Of a DNA stretch of 64,000 nt, positions 22,983 to 35,467 are shown in pieces. Both the position numbers and the translations under genes were made by a program. The stretch's first letter is position 1. Each line of letters starts with the position of its first letter. Under the pieces are notes generated by a model. The model worked only from the letters and a program-made list of their open reading frames with translations, did no database searches and was not told the origin of the DNA. Source of the stretch: Rotaria socialis (Eukaryota; Rotifera; Eurotatoria; Philodinida; Philodinidae); contig CAJNYU010004111.1 of NCBI GenBank assembly GCA_905331475.1, positions 62,001 to 126,000 on the forward strand, read 5' to 3'.

Positions 22983-25724
22983 CGAGAAATATTTTTGTTA
23001 TTACAGTATTTAAATAAGATTGTATGAATTTTTTGATTCAGTGAATGAATATCTGTATATACATCAATAAATAATGAATCTAGAAAAGATTTGAAGAATG
23101 CGGTAATTATTATTTTTAATGTGCCCTACTTTAGATTAATAGTAACAATATAGCTATGGCATTTGAGAATTGATCTATTAACTATAGACCAAGACATATC
23201 TAAACAGATCTCATAGATGATTAATTAGCGTCACTAATATGAATCAAGGGAAATCTTCTATTGACATATTATATAAGATCAAAAACAGACGAGTTATTAA
23301 TATTCACAAAATTTGGAACAACTATAAGCTTGATAAGAAAAGACGAGAAAAATAGTTGATAGCGAAAAGTGTCGCATACAAAAACATTACATACTGTAGT
23401 TGATACCTTGCGTTACATAAACTCTAAAGGTTTTCAGTCTCACAATTGTTTTCCTCATTGTGTGATTCGAACTTCGAAGCATTTTGGATTCGCTTTGTCT
23501 GTGTATCTGTAGATGTGGAGTGGGGTTGAATATTTAATAAAGATGTGTGCAGCGCAGACAGCTATAACCGATCTAGCTCACGTGAGATTTCTCTGCTGTT
23601 CTCAAATCACACCCACAGGTGCGCTTAGATCCATAAGAATACTCAAATTCTACACCCCACACCCTAAACCATACCCCAAAAATGAAAGCAAGCTAATTAT
23701 ATAATGTGAAGAAATCATCAACCAATTGAGACTTATTAAAAGAATATAAAATTGCCAGATAGACACGCAGAGAAGCGCATCCAGAAAACTACTCGCGAAT
23801 AGATATTGATCAATCAATCGTATAAAAAAACAAGTAGATTCTTGGAAACGATTTTATATTTGTCTCTATCGCTCCTAATACGTAAATCTTTTTTCGCATT
23901 ATGTATGAGGTATTTAATAAGCTTGCCTTTTGTTCTTTTAGTATTATTCTAGAATAAGTTACTCACTGCGACGTAATGAATAAAATACAGTATATCAAGA
24001 AAATCTTCCGGCGCCTTGCTTTTTCGAAAGATTCATTTTTACCTATGCAGCAAGGCCATTTTATACGTTTCTTTTTCTTGGTTTTCTTTTACATATTCTA
24101 TCGAGAACGCACATTTTTACAAGACGCACGTGCTGCATAGAGTAATTCTTGTATACAAAATAGCATCAAAACATATTTATATCTCACGAAATATTGAAAA
24201 ACACAAGTATTACTTTTGAAGCCAATATTAAAATTTAGATATGTGACAATTGCCGAAAAAAAAATATACTCAACATTTCTTGTTATTACATCTATTTATT
24301 TCGTTATTCCAATCATAAAATTGTAAGCATCAGTGCCGTTAGGGTTGTTTAGATGACGTGATTGCACGAAAAGAAGGTTCGAATCAACTTCCACATTCAC
24401 GCATAATAAAAAAGCTATGAAACAAAAAGCAAGTCGACCGGAACTCGCGTGACATATAGTCACAAAGTTTCATTTACAACAGCATGCTGAAAGTCAGAGC
24501 AGCCATAACCCATTAGATGGTGTACAAGTCGATAAGAATTTCCCGATGACTCCAATTAAGCGATCGTAATGCAAAATCGATCGAACGTGTATGGGTTTAG
24601 ACATCTATGACGCAAAGTGACTATGAATGATGGCAATTCAAAAGTATACTCAAACATCGACGCTAAGTATTACATTGTTCACGGATGTTGAGATTCGAAA
24701 TGAGTGTGGATAATGGGGAAAAAATATTTATGAAAAGGAAAAAAACACTAATTAATGCATATGGTCTATCGGGAATTTTCAGTTAGTTTCTATATTTGGC
24801 TCGAATTTTTCATTCGAAATAATGCTTTTGTCTATTGTAGAAATGATTCCATCGGACTCAAGGTTTACGGAGCTCTGTACTGCCTTTGAGCACTCTGCAA
24901 CTTATGATTATGCCAAACTTGTTGTCGGAAAAAAGAAAACCATAAAGAAAGATGCAAACGTTACATGGTCAATTGGTAATAAAAATGCCAATAACCATTT
25001 TGCTAGACTCTGCAGCATTCATTTATCCGATTTATTTTGATGAGTTGCTTTGTAGTGTATGATTATTCGGTTGTAGCTCTGTTTTTTGTTGTTGTAGAGG
25101 TCGGCATTGAAATCTTTAGTGACACACTGAGGTAAGCTCATAAAGTATTTCCCATTAACATCCTCACCGTTTTTATTTTTGGAAATTATATACAAAGTTT
25201 TGTCATATTCTTTGAATCATAAATACATGCGCAATAAACATGACTAATGATATTGAATCTCTGGAAGTTTTGATTGCATGAAGTCGAGCTTGTTTGGATG
25301 AAGATTTACTTTGATTTAGTAATAATCTCCGGGTGTACGCACGATAGATTGCTATTGATAGAAGACTGAATACAGGTGTGATTATAGTTCAGTAGTAGAT
25401 CTACATCAACACGCACGTATCACCGTGGAATGTCCTCCCACAATATTATCCTTACTAAACTCAAAGTAGGATAACTCTTATTCGTTCAAAGGCAACAAGC
25501 CAATGTCGGTTTGATTTAAAACTACGATGTTGAAACTGAAATAAATTTTATGCATAACTTAATGGTTATGAAAGTTTATTCTTTTGTTGCAATAGATGGT
25601 TTTGTCTGTATGTCAAAAACAAAAAGAGCAGTAATCATGATTAAAAAACGATATCTAGGAGTTGTTCACAGCACACACTGGCAACAATAAGCCGTTTGTC
25701 ATTTTGTTGTAGATGCAGCAAATA
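22983..25724. other. Intergenic region, 2.7 kb
   Basis: No supported gene. GTGTGGGTG-related motifs occur at about 23588-23610 (CACACCCACAGGTG) and 23653-23668 (ACCCCACACCCTAAACC). Short frames at 23513-23704, 24016-24219 and 24822-25040 have no family, signal peptide or splice context. I see no inverted repeat of note. Confidence 0.35.
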
Positions 25725-26590
25725 TTAATGTTTCGTTTGAGAACTTTTCGTTCGTTCCATAGCTAGTTTTTCTAAAGATGAAACAGACTAAGCTGATTTT
25801 CATATTAAAAATCATGTGAACTACCTTGAAGTTGATCAATTTTATGCTGCATTTTTCCAGCATCCCCTTCAGCTTCACTACTTCGTTGTTGTGCCTTAAT
25901 AGAAACAGTGTTGCATAGACTTATATTTAAATTATAATAAATCTTACTGCTTGAAGTCGCGCTTGCAATTCTGCAATATTATTCTGATAATTGCCTTCTT
26001 TCGATCGTATCTAAAATAAAACTTCAACTATAAAACAAATGCATACATAATCCATGATGGTTACTGTTTCTTTCGATTGAATTAATGATTTCATTTGTAC
26101 GTATGCGCTTCGAATATCTTGTTCAAGAGAAACAATGCGGCTAAAACACGAAATCAAAATTTCAATACGGATGATTTACTTTCCTATCAACTAACGGTTC
26201 AGCTGCTGTGGCTCGAAGTTCAGCACGCTCAATACGTTCTTGTAATTCAGTCAATATTTTTGAATTCTATCAATACAAGAAGAAGACATCATTTTTTTTT
26301 ATAATCTTTTGATCAAAAGCAAAAAAACAATTACCTCCTGATAGCGTTGATCCTCCACATTGCTACAAAAACAAAAAAAATAAGGTGAATTTTCAGTTTT
26401 ATTTTGAAACTATTCATTTGCACTTTTGTGCTGCCTCCGGTATTTTAACAGTTTCTGTCAATTGTGTTGTTAATTGGTCAGCCTGATTTGTTTTATTATC
26501 CGGATTACTTTCAACTATTTGAGCTAATGGTAGTTCTTGTGGTGATACATTTAATAATGTATCAGTCGGCGTATCGATTGCGTTTACCAT
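25725..26590 (-). CDS. Small coiled-coil protein, seven exons
   Basis: Exons 26590-26424, 26362-26335, 26266-26196, 26140-26065, 26010-25948, 25894-25825 and 25771-25725 join with consistent phases across introns of 53-68 nt, giving 173 residues with ATG at 26588-26590 and TAA at 25725-25727. The first about 55 residues are polar and low in structure (MVNAIDTPTDTLLNVSPQEL). The rest is an almost continuous coiled coil rich in E, Q, L and R: KILTELQERIERAELRATAA, PRIVSLEQDIRSAY, IAELQARLQA, KMQHKIDQLQEKLAMERT. I do not recognise the family; a scaffold or tether function would be a guess. The consistent exon phases are the main evidence that it is a real gene. Confidence 0.65.
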
Positions 26591-27737
26591 TTCTGAATGT
26601 ATTATTACATAAATAAGATAGCTGTTTTCTTCGACATTCCCAAATTAGGAATAACCAATGAGGTTTCCTTCCTTCTACAGAACGACATCTTTTAGTGATG
26701 AACTCTGGCTGAAAATAATACATACGTTCCATTATCATATCGAACAGTATAGCTAAGAATATCTGCATGAGAAAATCTATCTTCATTGTTCTATGCATAT
26801 CAATATGAGTCATCATTGGCGAACACATTTTACAGAACTGAGAAAAAAATGAATCCGAGAAAAAGATAATTCTATACTCAATTATGTTTAGAATACAACC
26901 AGAGTTTAATGTCGAAAAGCAAACTAGAAACGATACAAGATCTCTCACTGTATCATATTAATAACAGCAAGCGGTGATTTCTATGGTGGTGAAATAGAAT
27001 GATAATTGCATCAGGAACATATGAGTTGTCCATCTACTCACGATTATCGCTTTTAGTTTTTGTAGATTAATATTTATCTTGTATTAATTGGATGCAGCGA
27101 GTTTCACCATAGTGACTTAATTTATTAGGAAATTGCAAAGAAAGTTATCTTTCTAACGTTGTTATCTTCTAGAGTACTTATATAAATATATTATTGAAGG
27201 AAAAAGAAAACCTTTTTTTTTCGCACAAACAAGCTATACAAAGATGCTACTTATAATATCATTCGATATTAGGTATTCAAACATATTTTGCTTGCTATTT
27301 GAAAGAATCTCATATCAATATTTTTAATTTCTCCATCGAGATAAAAATAATCCTAATAGAATTAATCGAAGTATAATTCATTGTGAGCTGTCGTTCATCA
27401 AATGGAATGTGTTGTCAGTGTTGGCACTTATTGTTCAGCGAGGAAATATATTTATAATAAGAAAATAGTTTCAGGAAACTATTATGAATTTCCTGATTAA
27501 AACAGACATTCTTTTACTCGTGAGCAAGTCCTTTTTTGGAAAAATGGAGTAATTCTATTGCCTTATTAAAATCAACTAATAAGTAAATTCTACTAGGAAA
27601 GTTTTCTGCTATCGGTTATCTCGATATGTTATTCAATAATAATTAGTTTGCTAAGCAGAGAAATAGATGTTTACGATGATATAGTAGAATTTAAATCAAC
27701 AGAAAGATCTTGATTAGAATGCACGAGAAAATCACTT
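26591..27737. other. Intergenic region
   Basis: No supported gene. A 128-codon minus-strand frame (26562-26948) overlaps the first exon of the coiled-coil gene in another frame and shows no family; it is probably chance. Confidence 0.35.
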
Positions 27738-27789
27738 GTAGAGTGTGGGTGTATGCTCCTTTTTTTCTTCTACCACACCCACACCCTAC
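27738..27789. repeat. Inverted GTGTGGGTGT / ACACCCACAC pair
   Basis: GTAGAGTGTGGGTGT (27738-27752) is inverted at 27775-27789 with one mismatch, with a pyrimidine-rich 22-nt loop. The core GTGTGGG matches the repeat word reported for bdelloid telomeres. It sits directly before the first LDLa-GPCR relic. Confidence 0.7.
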
Positions 27790-30210
27790 ATACTGATACA
27801 CTGAACTATTCATCTGAGTTGAATTTTTATCAAATGTTTATTTCATCCATTCGTCCCTATCAAAGTGCTGGTGAAATCAAATGTTCACAATCGTCGAAGT
27901 TACGTTGTTCAGGAACGAATAAATGTATACTCAAACGTCATATTATGGACGGAATTCGACATTGTTATAATGGTTTCGATGAATCAATCGCAGCTAATTC
28001 GTGTTTATTGAATGATAGATATCGTTTTCAGTTTACATCTGGGAACAAATGCATTTTACCTACTTTGCTAGGCGATATGAAATATTAATGTAATGGTAGA
28101 AGAGAATTATATTCTTTAATAAACGAAACCGATGAGACTAATTGTGAACAATGGTAATGTGTAAATCAATATACACGTTGTAATAAAGTATGGAATTGTC
28201 CGAAAGGTATCGCCGAAATCAATTATCCATGACCATTTAAATGTCCTGCAGACCATCATCCGTGTGTCTTTCCAAATACTCCAACCGTGGGATGTTTACA
28301 TTTTAATCGTGTGTATGATGGAATTGTAGATTGTCTTGGAGCAACAGATAAAAGGGAATTTTGTCATTTGACGTATTCAGAAGTAGGATATAAACGTTAT
28401 CGATGCTGGAATGATTCTAAGTGTGTTAGCGTCGAATCCCGTTGTAAAAATTCACATGGTGTCGGTGAACTATCCGGTCATCACTTTCAAAGCATCACGG
28501 GTGATTTTGAGCTGACGAGCGAACAGCATAAAGGTCATAAATTACCATTTTCTTCAAAGTCTTCGCGTGAAAATCCCAAGACAAAGGTGATCCTACCGGG
28601 AGACAAGATCATACTGAATCAGACACTTCAAACAAAACACTTAGATAGTATCAAGCAACTCGATCCTCATCAAGGTATTTTTATCTACTACGGCAAAAAT
28701 GGGAGCGAAAAATGTCTTTGCCAGCCGGCTTAGTATCGTGATCGTTGTCAATATCAAAATCAACGTGTTAGTCTTACACTTCGATTTCGTAATGAAAACT
28801 TTCATAAGTTCATGATCATTGGCATTATAATTACGTTAGTGGATAATACTAGTGCCATTCATTGATACGAACAATTAACTTATATACAAACAAGTTCTAA
28901 TGCCGAATCTTGCCGATGTGAATTAGAAACGTCTGAACACGAGATTCTCACTGTGTTGGTATTGCCAATAATCGATCGTATCTCGAAAATTCGATGGCTT
29001 AAGTCAGAGTTCGACGTCTATTCGAGCGAAAAAAAAATGCAATCAAGTCACCGTTACGCTCTGCATATCATTACCATTTAATCTTGTCTTCGCACAGATT
29101 GAAAACAACGTTTATACTGTTGCTCTTCAACATTTATATGTCTTGGTACAGAAGACAGAAAGACGAATTGTTTTCATTTTGTTTTCAACATGACCTTATG
29201 ACTGTGCGGGTGAGAACTGAGGGTTTCAATGAAGCACGATGTTTTCAAGATAATCCAACATGTCCGACCAAGATTATGTGTGTGCTGCCAAGAATGTTTC
29301 TATGGCACAATGCGGCAATTTACAACACGACAGTTTGGTTTCTCGCTCGGTGCAATTTTGGGTTATCAAATTCGTCCTCATCTATCCATTACTAGACAAT
29401 CAGTATACGTATGTCACAATAGGTATTGCTGTAGGATGCATCATGTTGGCGATTGGTTCGATATTTCTCATGTTCAATTGTATTTCAATTGAATGTGTTC
29501 TTCGATTTTTATTAGCTGTCACTGATTGGTTTCATGCTTGTGCAGCTGTGGAGCGACTTCTCAGTGTCATTCTCAATGCCAAATTTGGCCTGATGAAGAG
29601 CAAAAAACTGGCAAAACTATTAATTATTATTTTTCCTTTGTTGATATCAATATCTCTAATGCACGATCCTATCCATCGAGGTCTCATTTACGATGAAGAA
29701 GCACAACGAACTTGGCGTCTGCTTCGTTTGAAACCACATATTGAAAGTTATAATTCATTTATTAATATTTTTCACTTCATTACTCCTTTTGCACTTAAAC
29801 TCATATCGACTATCAGCACCATCTTCTGCATCGCAAAGAATCGTACATTAGTCAAGAACGAAAATTCTTACAGCGACAATATCAAAGAACAATTTCATAA
29901 ATATAAAAATCTTATTATTAGTTCTAGTTGCTTGGTTATCTTAGCTCTGCCTCCTTTAATCTTGAATTTTGCATCTGGATGCACGGAATCAGTACAAGAA
30001 CCTTCAGTATTCTTAGCAGCATACTTCGTTTCAATCATTCCATCCTTAATTGCATTCGTCATTTTTGTCTCAACTTCGCAAACATATAAAAAAAGAGTTC
30101 AAAAGTGTGGTTCAAAGAAAATGGAAGGCGTTCCAACTTCATTTTCATCTATATTAATTTATCATACAAAAAAATATATTTTACAGTACAATTTCAGGCG
30201 TGAATTATGA
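27753..30210 (+). pseudogene. LDLa/EGF-ectodomain GPCR pseudogene
   Basis: One frame from 27753 to about 28865 encodes LDL-receptor class A modules (cysteine spacing as in CSGTNKCILKRHIMDG, CVNQYTRCNKVWNCP, CPADHHPCVF, RYRCWNDSKCV) and then an EGF-like stretch (EKCLCQPA, stop, YRDRCQYQNQRVSLTLRF). The frame is broken by stops at 28086, 28155, 28230, 28731 and 28863. After frameshifts, the region 29370-30210 gives the transmembrane part: VTIGIAVGCIMLAIGSIFL, LLAVTDWFHACAAVERLLSV (the TM3 end), KLLIIIFPLLISISL, LIISSSCLVILALPPLIL and a final VSIIPSLIAFVIFVS with a basic tail. Receptors with this LDLa-EGF-7TM layout are expanded in bdelloids; ligands are unknown. At least five stops and more than one frameshift make it non-functional. 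Confidence 0.85.
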
Positions 30211-30511
30211 TTAATTTGCTTTTCTTATACTATATGATATTGTTGTTGTCTGCTTTTAATTGTACAAAAATAAAACACTAAGGTATGGACGTAGATGTCG
30301 GGGTTAAACTGCTTTTCGAGCCCACCCACACTTTCATCCGCAATGACACACAAGCTTAAAAATATCTGCCAATGTTGAAGTCGAGACAGTTCAGTTGAAA
30401 ATTTAAAAAACCACGGATAAAATAAATGAATGCCTTTTTAATATTTGAAAATCAATCTTGAAGTTTTTAATTACCAAAAAAACCTCTTCGTAAGATACCA
30501 GTAAAAATATA
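30211..30511. other. Convergent spacer
   Basis: A short spacer between the GPCR relic and the MARVEL gene. It contains GAGCCCACCCACACTTTC (about 30318-30335), another GTGTGGG-like site. Confidence 0.4.
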
Positions 30512-31367
30512 TCACACTCGAGTAAATTGATACAACGCAGTTGTTGTTTCAATAGGCGTTACACGTTCGCCTCTGATAATTTTGATTGGAGCACGTTGAA
30601 ATAAAGCTGGTGATGTATAACGATTTGACATATTTATTGAATTCGCATTCGACATTGACCTCGTACCAGCTTCAACAATAAATAGAATACCGGCCAACAT
30701 ACCAAAGATCTAAATATAAAGAACTTTTATTCTCAATTTCTATTTCATACAATCACTTACTGCCGTAGCAGCGACTGAACATGGTCGCTGATGTGTTATT
30801 TCATCGTGTAAATATTGATATCGAGTTGAAAGGTAACCACGTCGAATAATATCAGGTATACGTCTTAATTTATCTTCCCAAAATGCTGCAAATATACCAA
30901 TCGATATCATGATAAGTCCCATGCAAATATTCATCAGTACACACTACGAAGAAAGCAAAACAGTTCATCGTAATGAAGAAGGAAAAACAGACACTTATAA
31001 AATCCTTACAAACTGATTTGTATAATAATAATTTCCACCTAAATATCTTATGCCATAAATATGTACAATCAAAATGATAATTGTGAACGTCAAACAAAGT
31101 ACAGCAAATGATTGAAATAAATATCGAATAAGCGCTGTGTTCAATCCCGGGTAGATAAATTGTATGCGATCAACTAATTCACAGTATACACTTGATGTGA
31201 ATGCGACACTGATCAAAGCTCCAATCAATAAAAACTAAAATAACCATTTCTAGACTATTGACATTTTTCTCCTATAGATTATTTTTACTATTCATACATA
31301 CGATTTCTACAATATTGAGTTGACCAGTCGGTGATAATAAATATCCGTAATCTAATGGTGTAGCCAT
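30512..31367 (-). CDS. MARVEL-domain four-pass membrane protein
   Basis: Four exons (31367-31302, 31234-31010, 30943-30761, 30709-30512), all phase 0, encode 223 residues. The opening PLDYGYLLSPTGQLNIVEI is the start of MARVEL proteins of the CMTM/plasmolipin type, which have a short cytosolic lead into TM1. Four hydrophobic segments follow: LLIGALISVAFTSSVY, FQSFAVLCLTFTIIILIVHI, VLMNICMGLIMISIGIFAAF and IFGMLAGILFIVEAG. A polar C-terminal tail ends in QFTRV. MARVEL proteins shape or traffic membranes (vesicles, junctions). Frame, splice sites and length are intact. The subfamily is uncertain, so no symbol is given; it lies between two dead GPCR copies. Confidence 0.75.
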
Positions 31368-32629
31368 GTGAAATATCTATATGAAGTTATTTCTACTATT
31401 GTTAGCACAATCAAAATACACTGAATTACCTTTTATTTCGTTGATTATAAAATCAACGAAGATATATATATATATATATATGAATATAGATAATTAATGG
31501 TCGTAGTAATAGGGACGCCTCGTCGTATCTGTTTTTTTGCACATGGATAAAGACACGAGCGTAAAATATCTTTTTTCTTCTCTTCACTGTACTTTATCCA
31601 ACGATGTTAATTTCCCAAGGTTATTCGGTTGCATCGCTGTTAGTTAGATTGAGAACTCATTTTAGTTGTCGCAGATATAAATATCTAAATTGCAAATATC
31701 AAAGTATTAGTATCCATCATAATTATTGAAAAATTCATGTTTTTCCATCGCAGAGATACTAAAAAAGAGGCTGATACCCTACGCTCTTGGTTGTTACGCA
31801 AACAGACTCAATGACAGTTAAGTTTGCCAGTCAAAATCCGTGATAAAAATTCGGTTGGGCAATCCGAAAACTTATTCCTCAAAGGGGTATTCATAATTTT
31901 CTTTGAAAATGAGTGAACTATCTTATATTTATCATTAGAGATTTTTTCAAAAAGAAATTAGATTCAAATGTTTTTCGCCTTCTTTTGCGTGTTTGATTGA
32001 TATGTAGCCTTACCTCTCTTCCTTCTCTAATTAGAATTGTCAAAAAGTAGTATTCTTATTTTCTCAAACATTCTAAACATCAAAACTGATCTAGCGATGG
32101 CGTCAATTAACTCACTTCACTCTTGGATATTAAAAAAATTTATAAAAATGTCATTATTACCTTCTTTCATCGATAAATGAATTCAATACAATACAATTCA
32201 ATCCTGTACCATAATTCCTTGTCTAAGAAATAAAAAGTTGATCGACTTCAAAGTATCACTTTTATGCAATTTGTTGATGGTAGCTTCGACATATTTATGC
32301 TTAGAGGTTTTTTTTTCAAATAAAATTATTACTATCGTACGAAATAGCACTGAAATTTAGTAGAATACAATTTTCTGAGAGCCTTGCGATTCACTTGACT
32401 TGTCATATGATTTTTCTGTTGAAAAACTATAGAATAAAAGATAAAGACATCAGCGTCTTTTGCATTCTTGTCGGCTCTTCTAATCAAAACAGCATGTAAA
32501 TATATATATATAGTGAGCAGCGTCTAATAATTTCTCATTGATAAATGAACGATTACTGATCTTGATTGGAAACGATTGTGTAGAGAACCTGGTGAGAAAT
32601 TTGGTTCTATTTAAAGGCGCTAGGTAAGA
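31368..32629. other. Intergenic region with small hairpin and AT repeat
   Basis: TTCGTTGATTATAAAATCAACGAA (about 31437-31460) is a near-perfect hairpin directly followed by an (AT)n run at 31461-31482. The rest shows no gene. Confidence 0.5.
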
Positions 32630-32682
32630 ATGGTATCGTTGAAATTGATCAATGAGCTGGTTGTGCTCTATTTCGGTATGTT

Positions 32683-32812
32683 CAGGGGCGTAAGTTAGGT
32701 CTCAGAGCAGGGGGGGCGTAATTTTTTTTTCTGTTTTGGTGAGCAAAAAAACGAAATTTTCAAAAGCAGGGGGGCGTTACGCCCCACTCGCCTCCCCCTA
32801 TTTACGCTCCTG
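32683..32812. mobile_element. 130-bp hAT MITE with perfect 8-bp TSD
   Basis: The ends CAGGGGCGTAAGTTAGG (from 32683) and, inverted, CAGGAGCGTAAATAGG (to 32812) are hAT-type terminal repeats. It is flanked by GGTATGTT at 32675-32682 and the identical GGTATGTT at 32813-32820. Removing the element plus one duplicate restores the reading frame of the host GPCR relic. The interior has GGGGGGCGTAA words and a poly-T run. Confidence 0.93.
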
Positions 32813-33342
32813 GGTATGTTTGCCTTACTGATTGGGTTTACTGCTAGTATTATCCAGGTATTTGTTTTAACAACTGCATCCTTCTACAGAAAAACACTCT
32901 GCACATTCTATTTTATTATTGCTGCTGTACACGAATGCGATCTATTTGTTACTGCGTATGGTTCTATAGTAGTTTCTGGATTTTTCTTATATCGCTTAGT
33001 GCAAGCTTCATTATTGTCTCATATCAAGTCTTTGTGCTGCTTCTTCGACTTGTGGATTTTTAGCTACAATCGATCAGTTCCTAACAACATGTCAAAATGT
33101 TCGTTTTCGTGATTGGAGCAGTATCAAACAGGCATATCAAGTTTCTTTATCACGTGTTATCATATGGTGGCTACATGTCACTATTTGGCTATACTGTCTG
33201 GAGAAGTCACCAATTACGTGGACTTGTATTTACACGAGCAATGCATTTTTTACTTACACTATACTTTTCATATGTTTAGTTCAATGTGCTCTCCCTATTT
33301 TAAGTATGATAACTTTTGGAGTCTTATCTTATTAAAACATTA

Positions 33343-33955
33343 AAATAAATGTGGAAACTTCGGATTTCATCCGAGAGTTATGTGTACTGTCAAAAGTACA
33401 TGGGACATATGAGTCATTCTAGAATGTCTGAACACCAAAATCATCATGAGAAACTAGACAATTTGATTTCTGGATGCAGTTTTTGTACATTTTCAGACGT
33501 TTTTCAGGCGATGCTTCGTTAGAAAGCTACGATTTAGTTCACAACTAATATCAGATTCAGAATCAGCGTTAAAAACTGAATCAATGTATATATGTTGTGA
33601 ATAATTCTGAGAAAAATTTGTTTTAAAAAAAACCCTGTACCCCTCCTCAAGGATGGTCTGGTCAAAAATGACAATTTTTTCGATAACTCAGCCATTTCTT
33701 GACGGATCCTTCTCATCTTCGAATTCGACCTAGATATTGATGAGACAATTCTGTGCACAAAATGTCCGCTCAATCGAATGTAATTGTGAAGAGTTATCGA
33801 ATAAACGGACAAACGGACGGCCGGTCGGGCACACTGACCGATTTTAGTAGTGTACTCACTTTTTGAGTACACAAAAACAGCTGTTCTCGTGTGTTTACGT
33901 GCTGACCGACAATTAACAATCATAGTTTTTATCGGGAATATTGCTTACTTCAATA
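33343..33955. mobile_element. Probable insertion inside the GPCR relic
   Basis: This segment interrupts the receptor between its TM5 and TM6 parts. It contains a perfect 9-bp hairpin, GTGTACTCA / TGAGTACAC (33850-33872), an adjacent CGGTC...GACCG stem, and repeated CGGAC words (ACGGACAAACGGACGGCC). Exact ends and target duplication were not determined, so the type is unknown. Confidence 0.4.
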
Positions 33956-34551
33956 GGTCTCAGTCCGTATGGCATCTGTTGTGTTTATTCATTGGTTGCA
34001 CTCAATGTCGAAAAGAGTGTTGATAGAATAATCAAACAGAACTTGATTAACAATATCACTTATATTTTTTCTTCACTGGTTTATGGAGTAAGTGCCTTTG
34101 CCAACAATAATCCTCATCTGTTTTTCATGCTTATCTGTAGGGACGATTTTATCTTTTTATGTTTTTATCACCTCGGTTTCGTAGTGTCGTAAAAAATCGA
34201 ATCTTGTGGTGGCGACAACAGCGACGTACTGTTCCTTCGACATCATGCTATACATAGTATCATTGCAACAATTTTCATTTATCCGACAATACGATTCTTC
34301 GCATTTTATTTAAGATAAAAATTACTAACCATTCATATTGATATCGTTTACATAATCATAATGTATGAATAAGTGATCTACGTTCCAAACACAGCATAGA
34401 TTCTTATTCTGCTAATTGATGTTTTTTGGAATAGCACTCTACTTTATGATGAATATTTCATTTTTGTTGTCTGTTTTTCTTCATATACAAGGTGCTTGTT
34501 TTTATTAACATATAACAGTAAAACATAAAAGTTATTATTAAAACGATCGAC

Positions 34552-34943
34552 TCAGACGGATATTTTCTCTTCGCCTACAGCAGCACACCGGCAGCCACAA
34601 TCATTTTCACAAAAAGCAAATAAATTTGGTGCGATAGAATTTCGGCAACAAATACAAGTAACTTTCAGAAAGCAGTGAGGTATATCAACAAGAACTAAAT
34701 AGCCAACGTATAGTTATACGAGTCCTAGGTTTTTGTCTTAGCATTAAAATAATTATAGAGAATACGAAAAGAAAATTAACAGACAGTGAAAACATAAAAT
34801 GAGAAATACTGATCAACAACGAACTTGTACACACCATTTTTCTTTTTCTTCTTCCATATCACGACGATAAATAGATTTCCACGGTCGATTTTTCAAAATA
34901 TCCGTAGCTAATATCCAGTGATCGTTTTGATTGAAACAGAATA
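34552..34943 (-). CDS. Possible Cys-rich protein, 3' exons only
   Basis: On the minus strand, a frame near 34943-34830 reads FNQNDHWILATDILKNRPWK and then IYRRDMEEEKEKW. A second frame after a TTTAG acceptor near 34704 reads LVDIPHCFLKVTCICC, RNSIAPNLFAFCEND, CGCRCAAVGEEKISV and a TGA at 34552-34554. A donor after KW (GTGTAC) would join them in phase. The clustered cysteines (HC, CICC, C-x3-CGCRC) suggest a small metal-binding fold. I found no start exon and recognise no family, so this may be the 3' part of a gene or a relic. Confidence 0.35.
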
Positions 34944-35467
34944 TTAACCGCAATATTTAACCGTCACCATCGGTTGTTGTGTAAAAGAATCATTCGATCA
35001 AATACTTTAACGAAATTTAGTCTGACTATCGTCAAGGCATTCGTTTAAAAAATTCGTCGATATCTTTGTAATATTTCTTTTCAGAAGATTTGATTTAGCT
35101 TATCTATGCTTTTAGTGGAAGTACAAAAAAAAGTCTTTAACGTACAAAACATGCATTTTCTTAGGGGCTTTTTTTTCTTATTTCTTTCATCACAACAAGA
35201 GAAATTCAATAGCGGCGTGCGGGTGTGTGCGCACACTTCTTATACATTCTATCGGTTAACCTCAAATGTACCCATAATTGTAACTCAAATAATCGTCGAA
35301 TGACAACAACGTATTCAACTTCAAGATAAGCGACACTATAAATATTTGAAAAAAGCAGGCAGAGAAAAGAAACGCCGATTGTTGAAGAAAGCTTTCTACA
35401 TTTTAGTTTTGTTTTTACACATATAGATAACGATTGATTCTATTCATCCTTGACATTGTTAATAAAA
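34944..35467. other. 5' flank of ETHE1
   Basis: No gene supported. GTGTGTGCGCACAC at about 35222-35235 is a small alternating purine-pyrimidine palindrome. Confidence 0.35.

Larger units (their letters stand above)
32630..34200 (+). pseudogene. Rhodopsin-like GPCR pseudogene split by insertions
   Basis: An ATG at 32630 opens MVSLKLINELVVLYFGMF, interrupted by a 130-bp MITE, then resumes as ALLIGFTASIIQVFVL and FYRKTLCTFYFIIAAVHECD (TM1-TM2 of bdelloid chemoreceptor-like GPCRs). After a frameshift near 33030 the frame continues LATIDQFLTTCQNVRFRDWS (end of TM3, the DRY-like position), IIWWLHVTIWLYCLE and LVQCALPILSMITFGVLSY, then TAA. About 600 bp of unrelated sequence follow, and the TM6-TM7 part resumes near 33955 (YGICCVYSLVALNVEKSVDR). 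The copy is therefore inactivated by a MITE, a frameshift, a stop and a second insertion. Confidence 0.8.

Noticed and set aside
26562..26948. 128-codon minus-strand frame
   Set aside because: It overlaps exon 1 of the coiled-coil gene in a different frame and has no domain.
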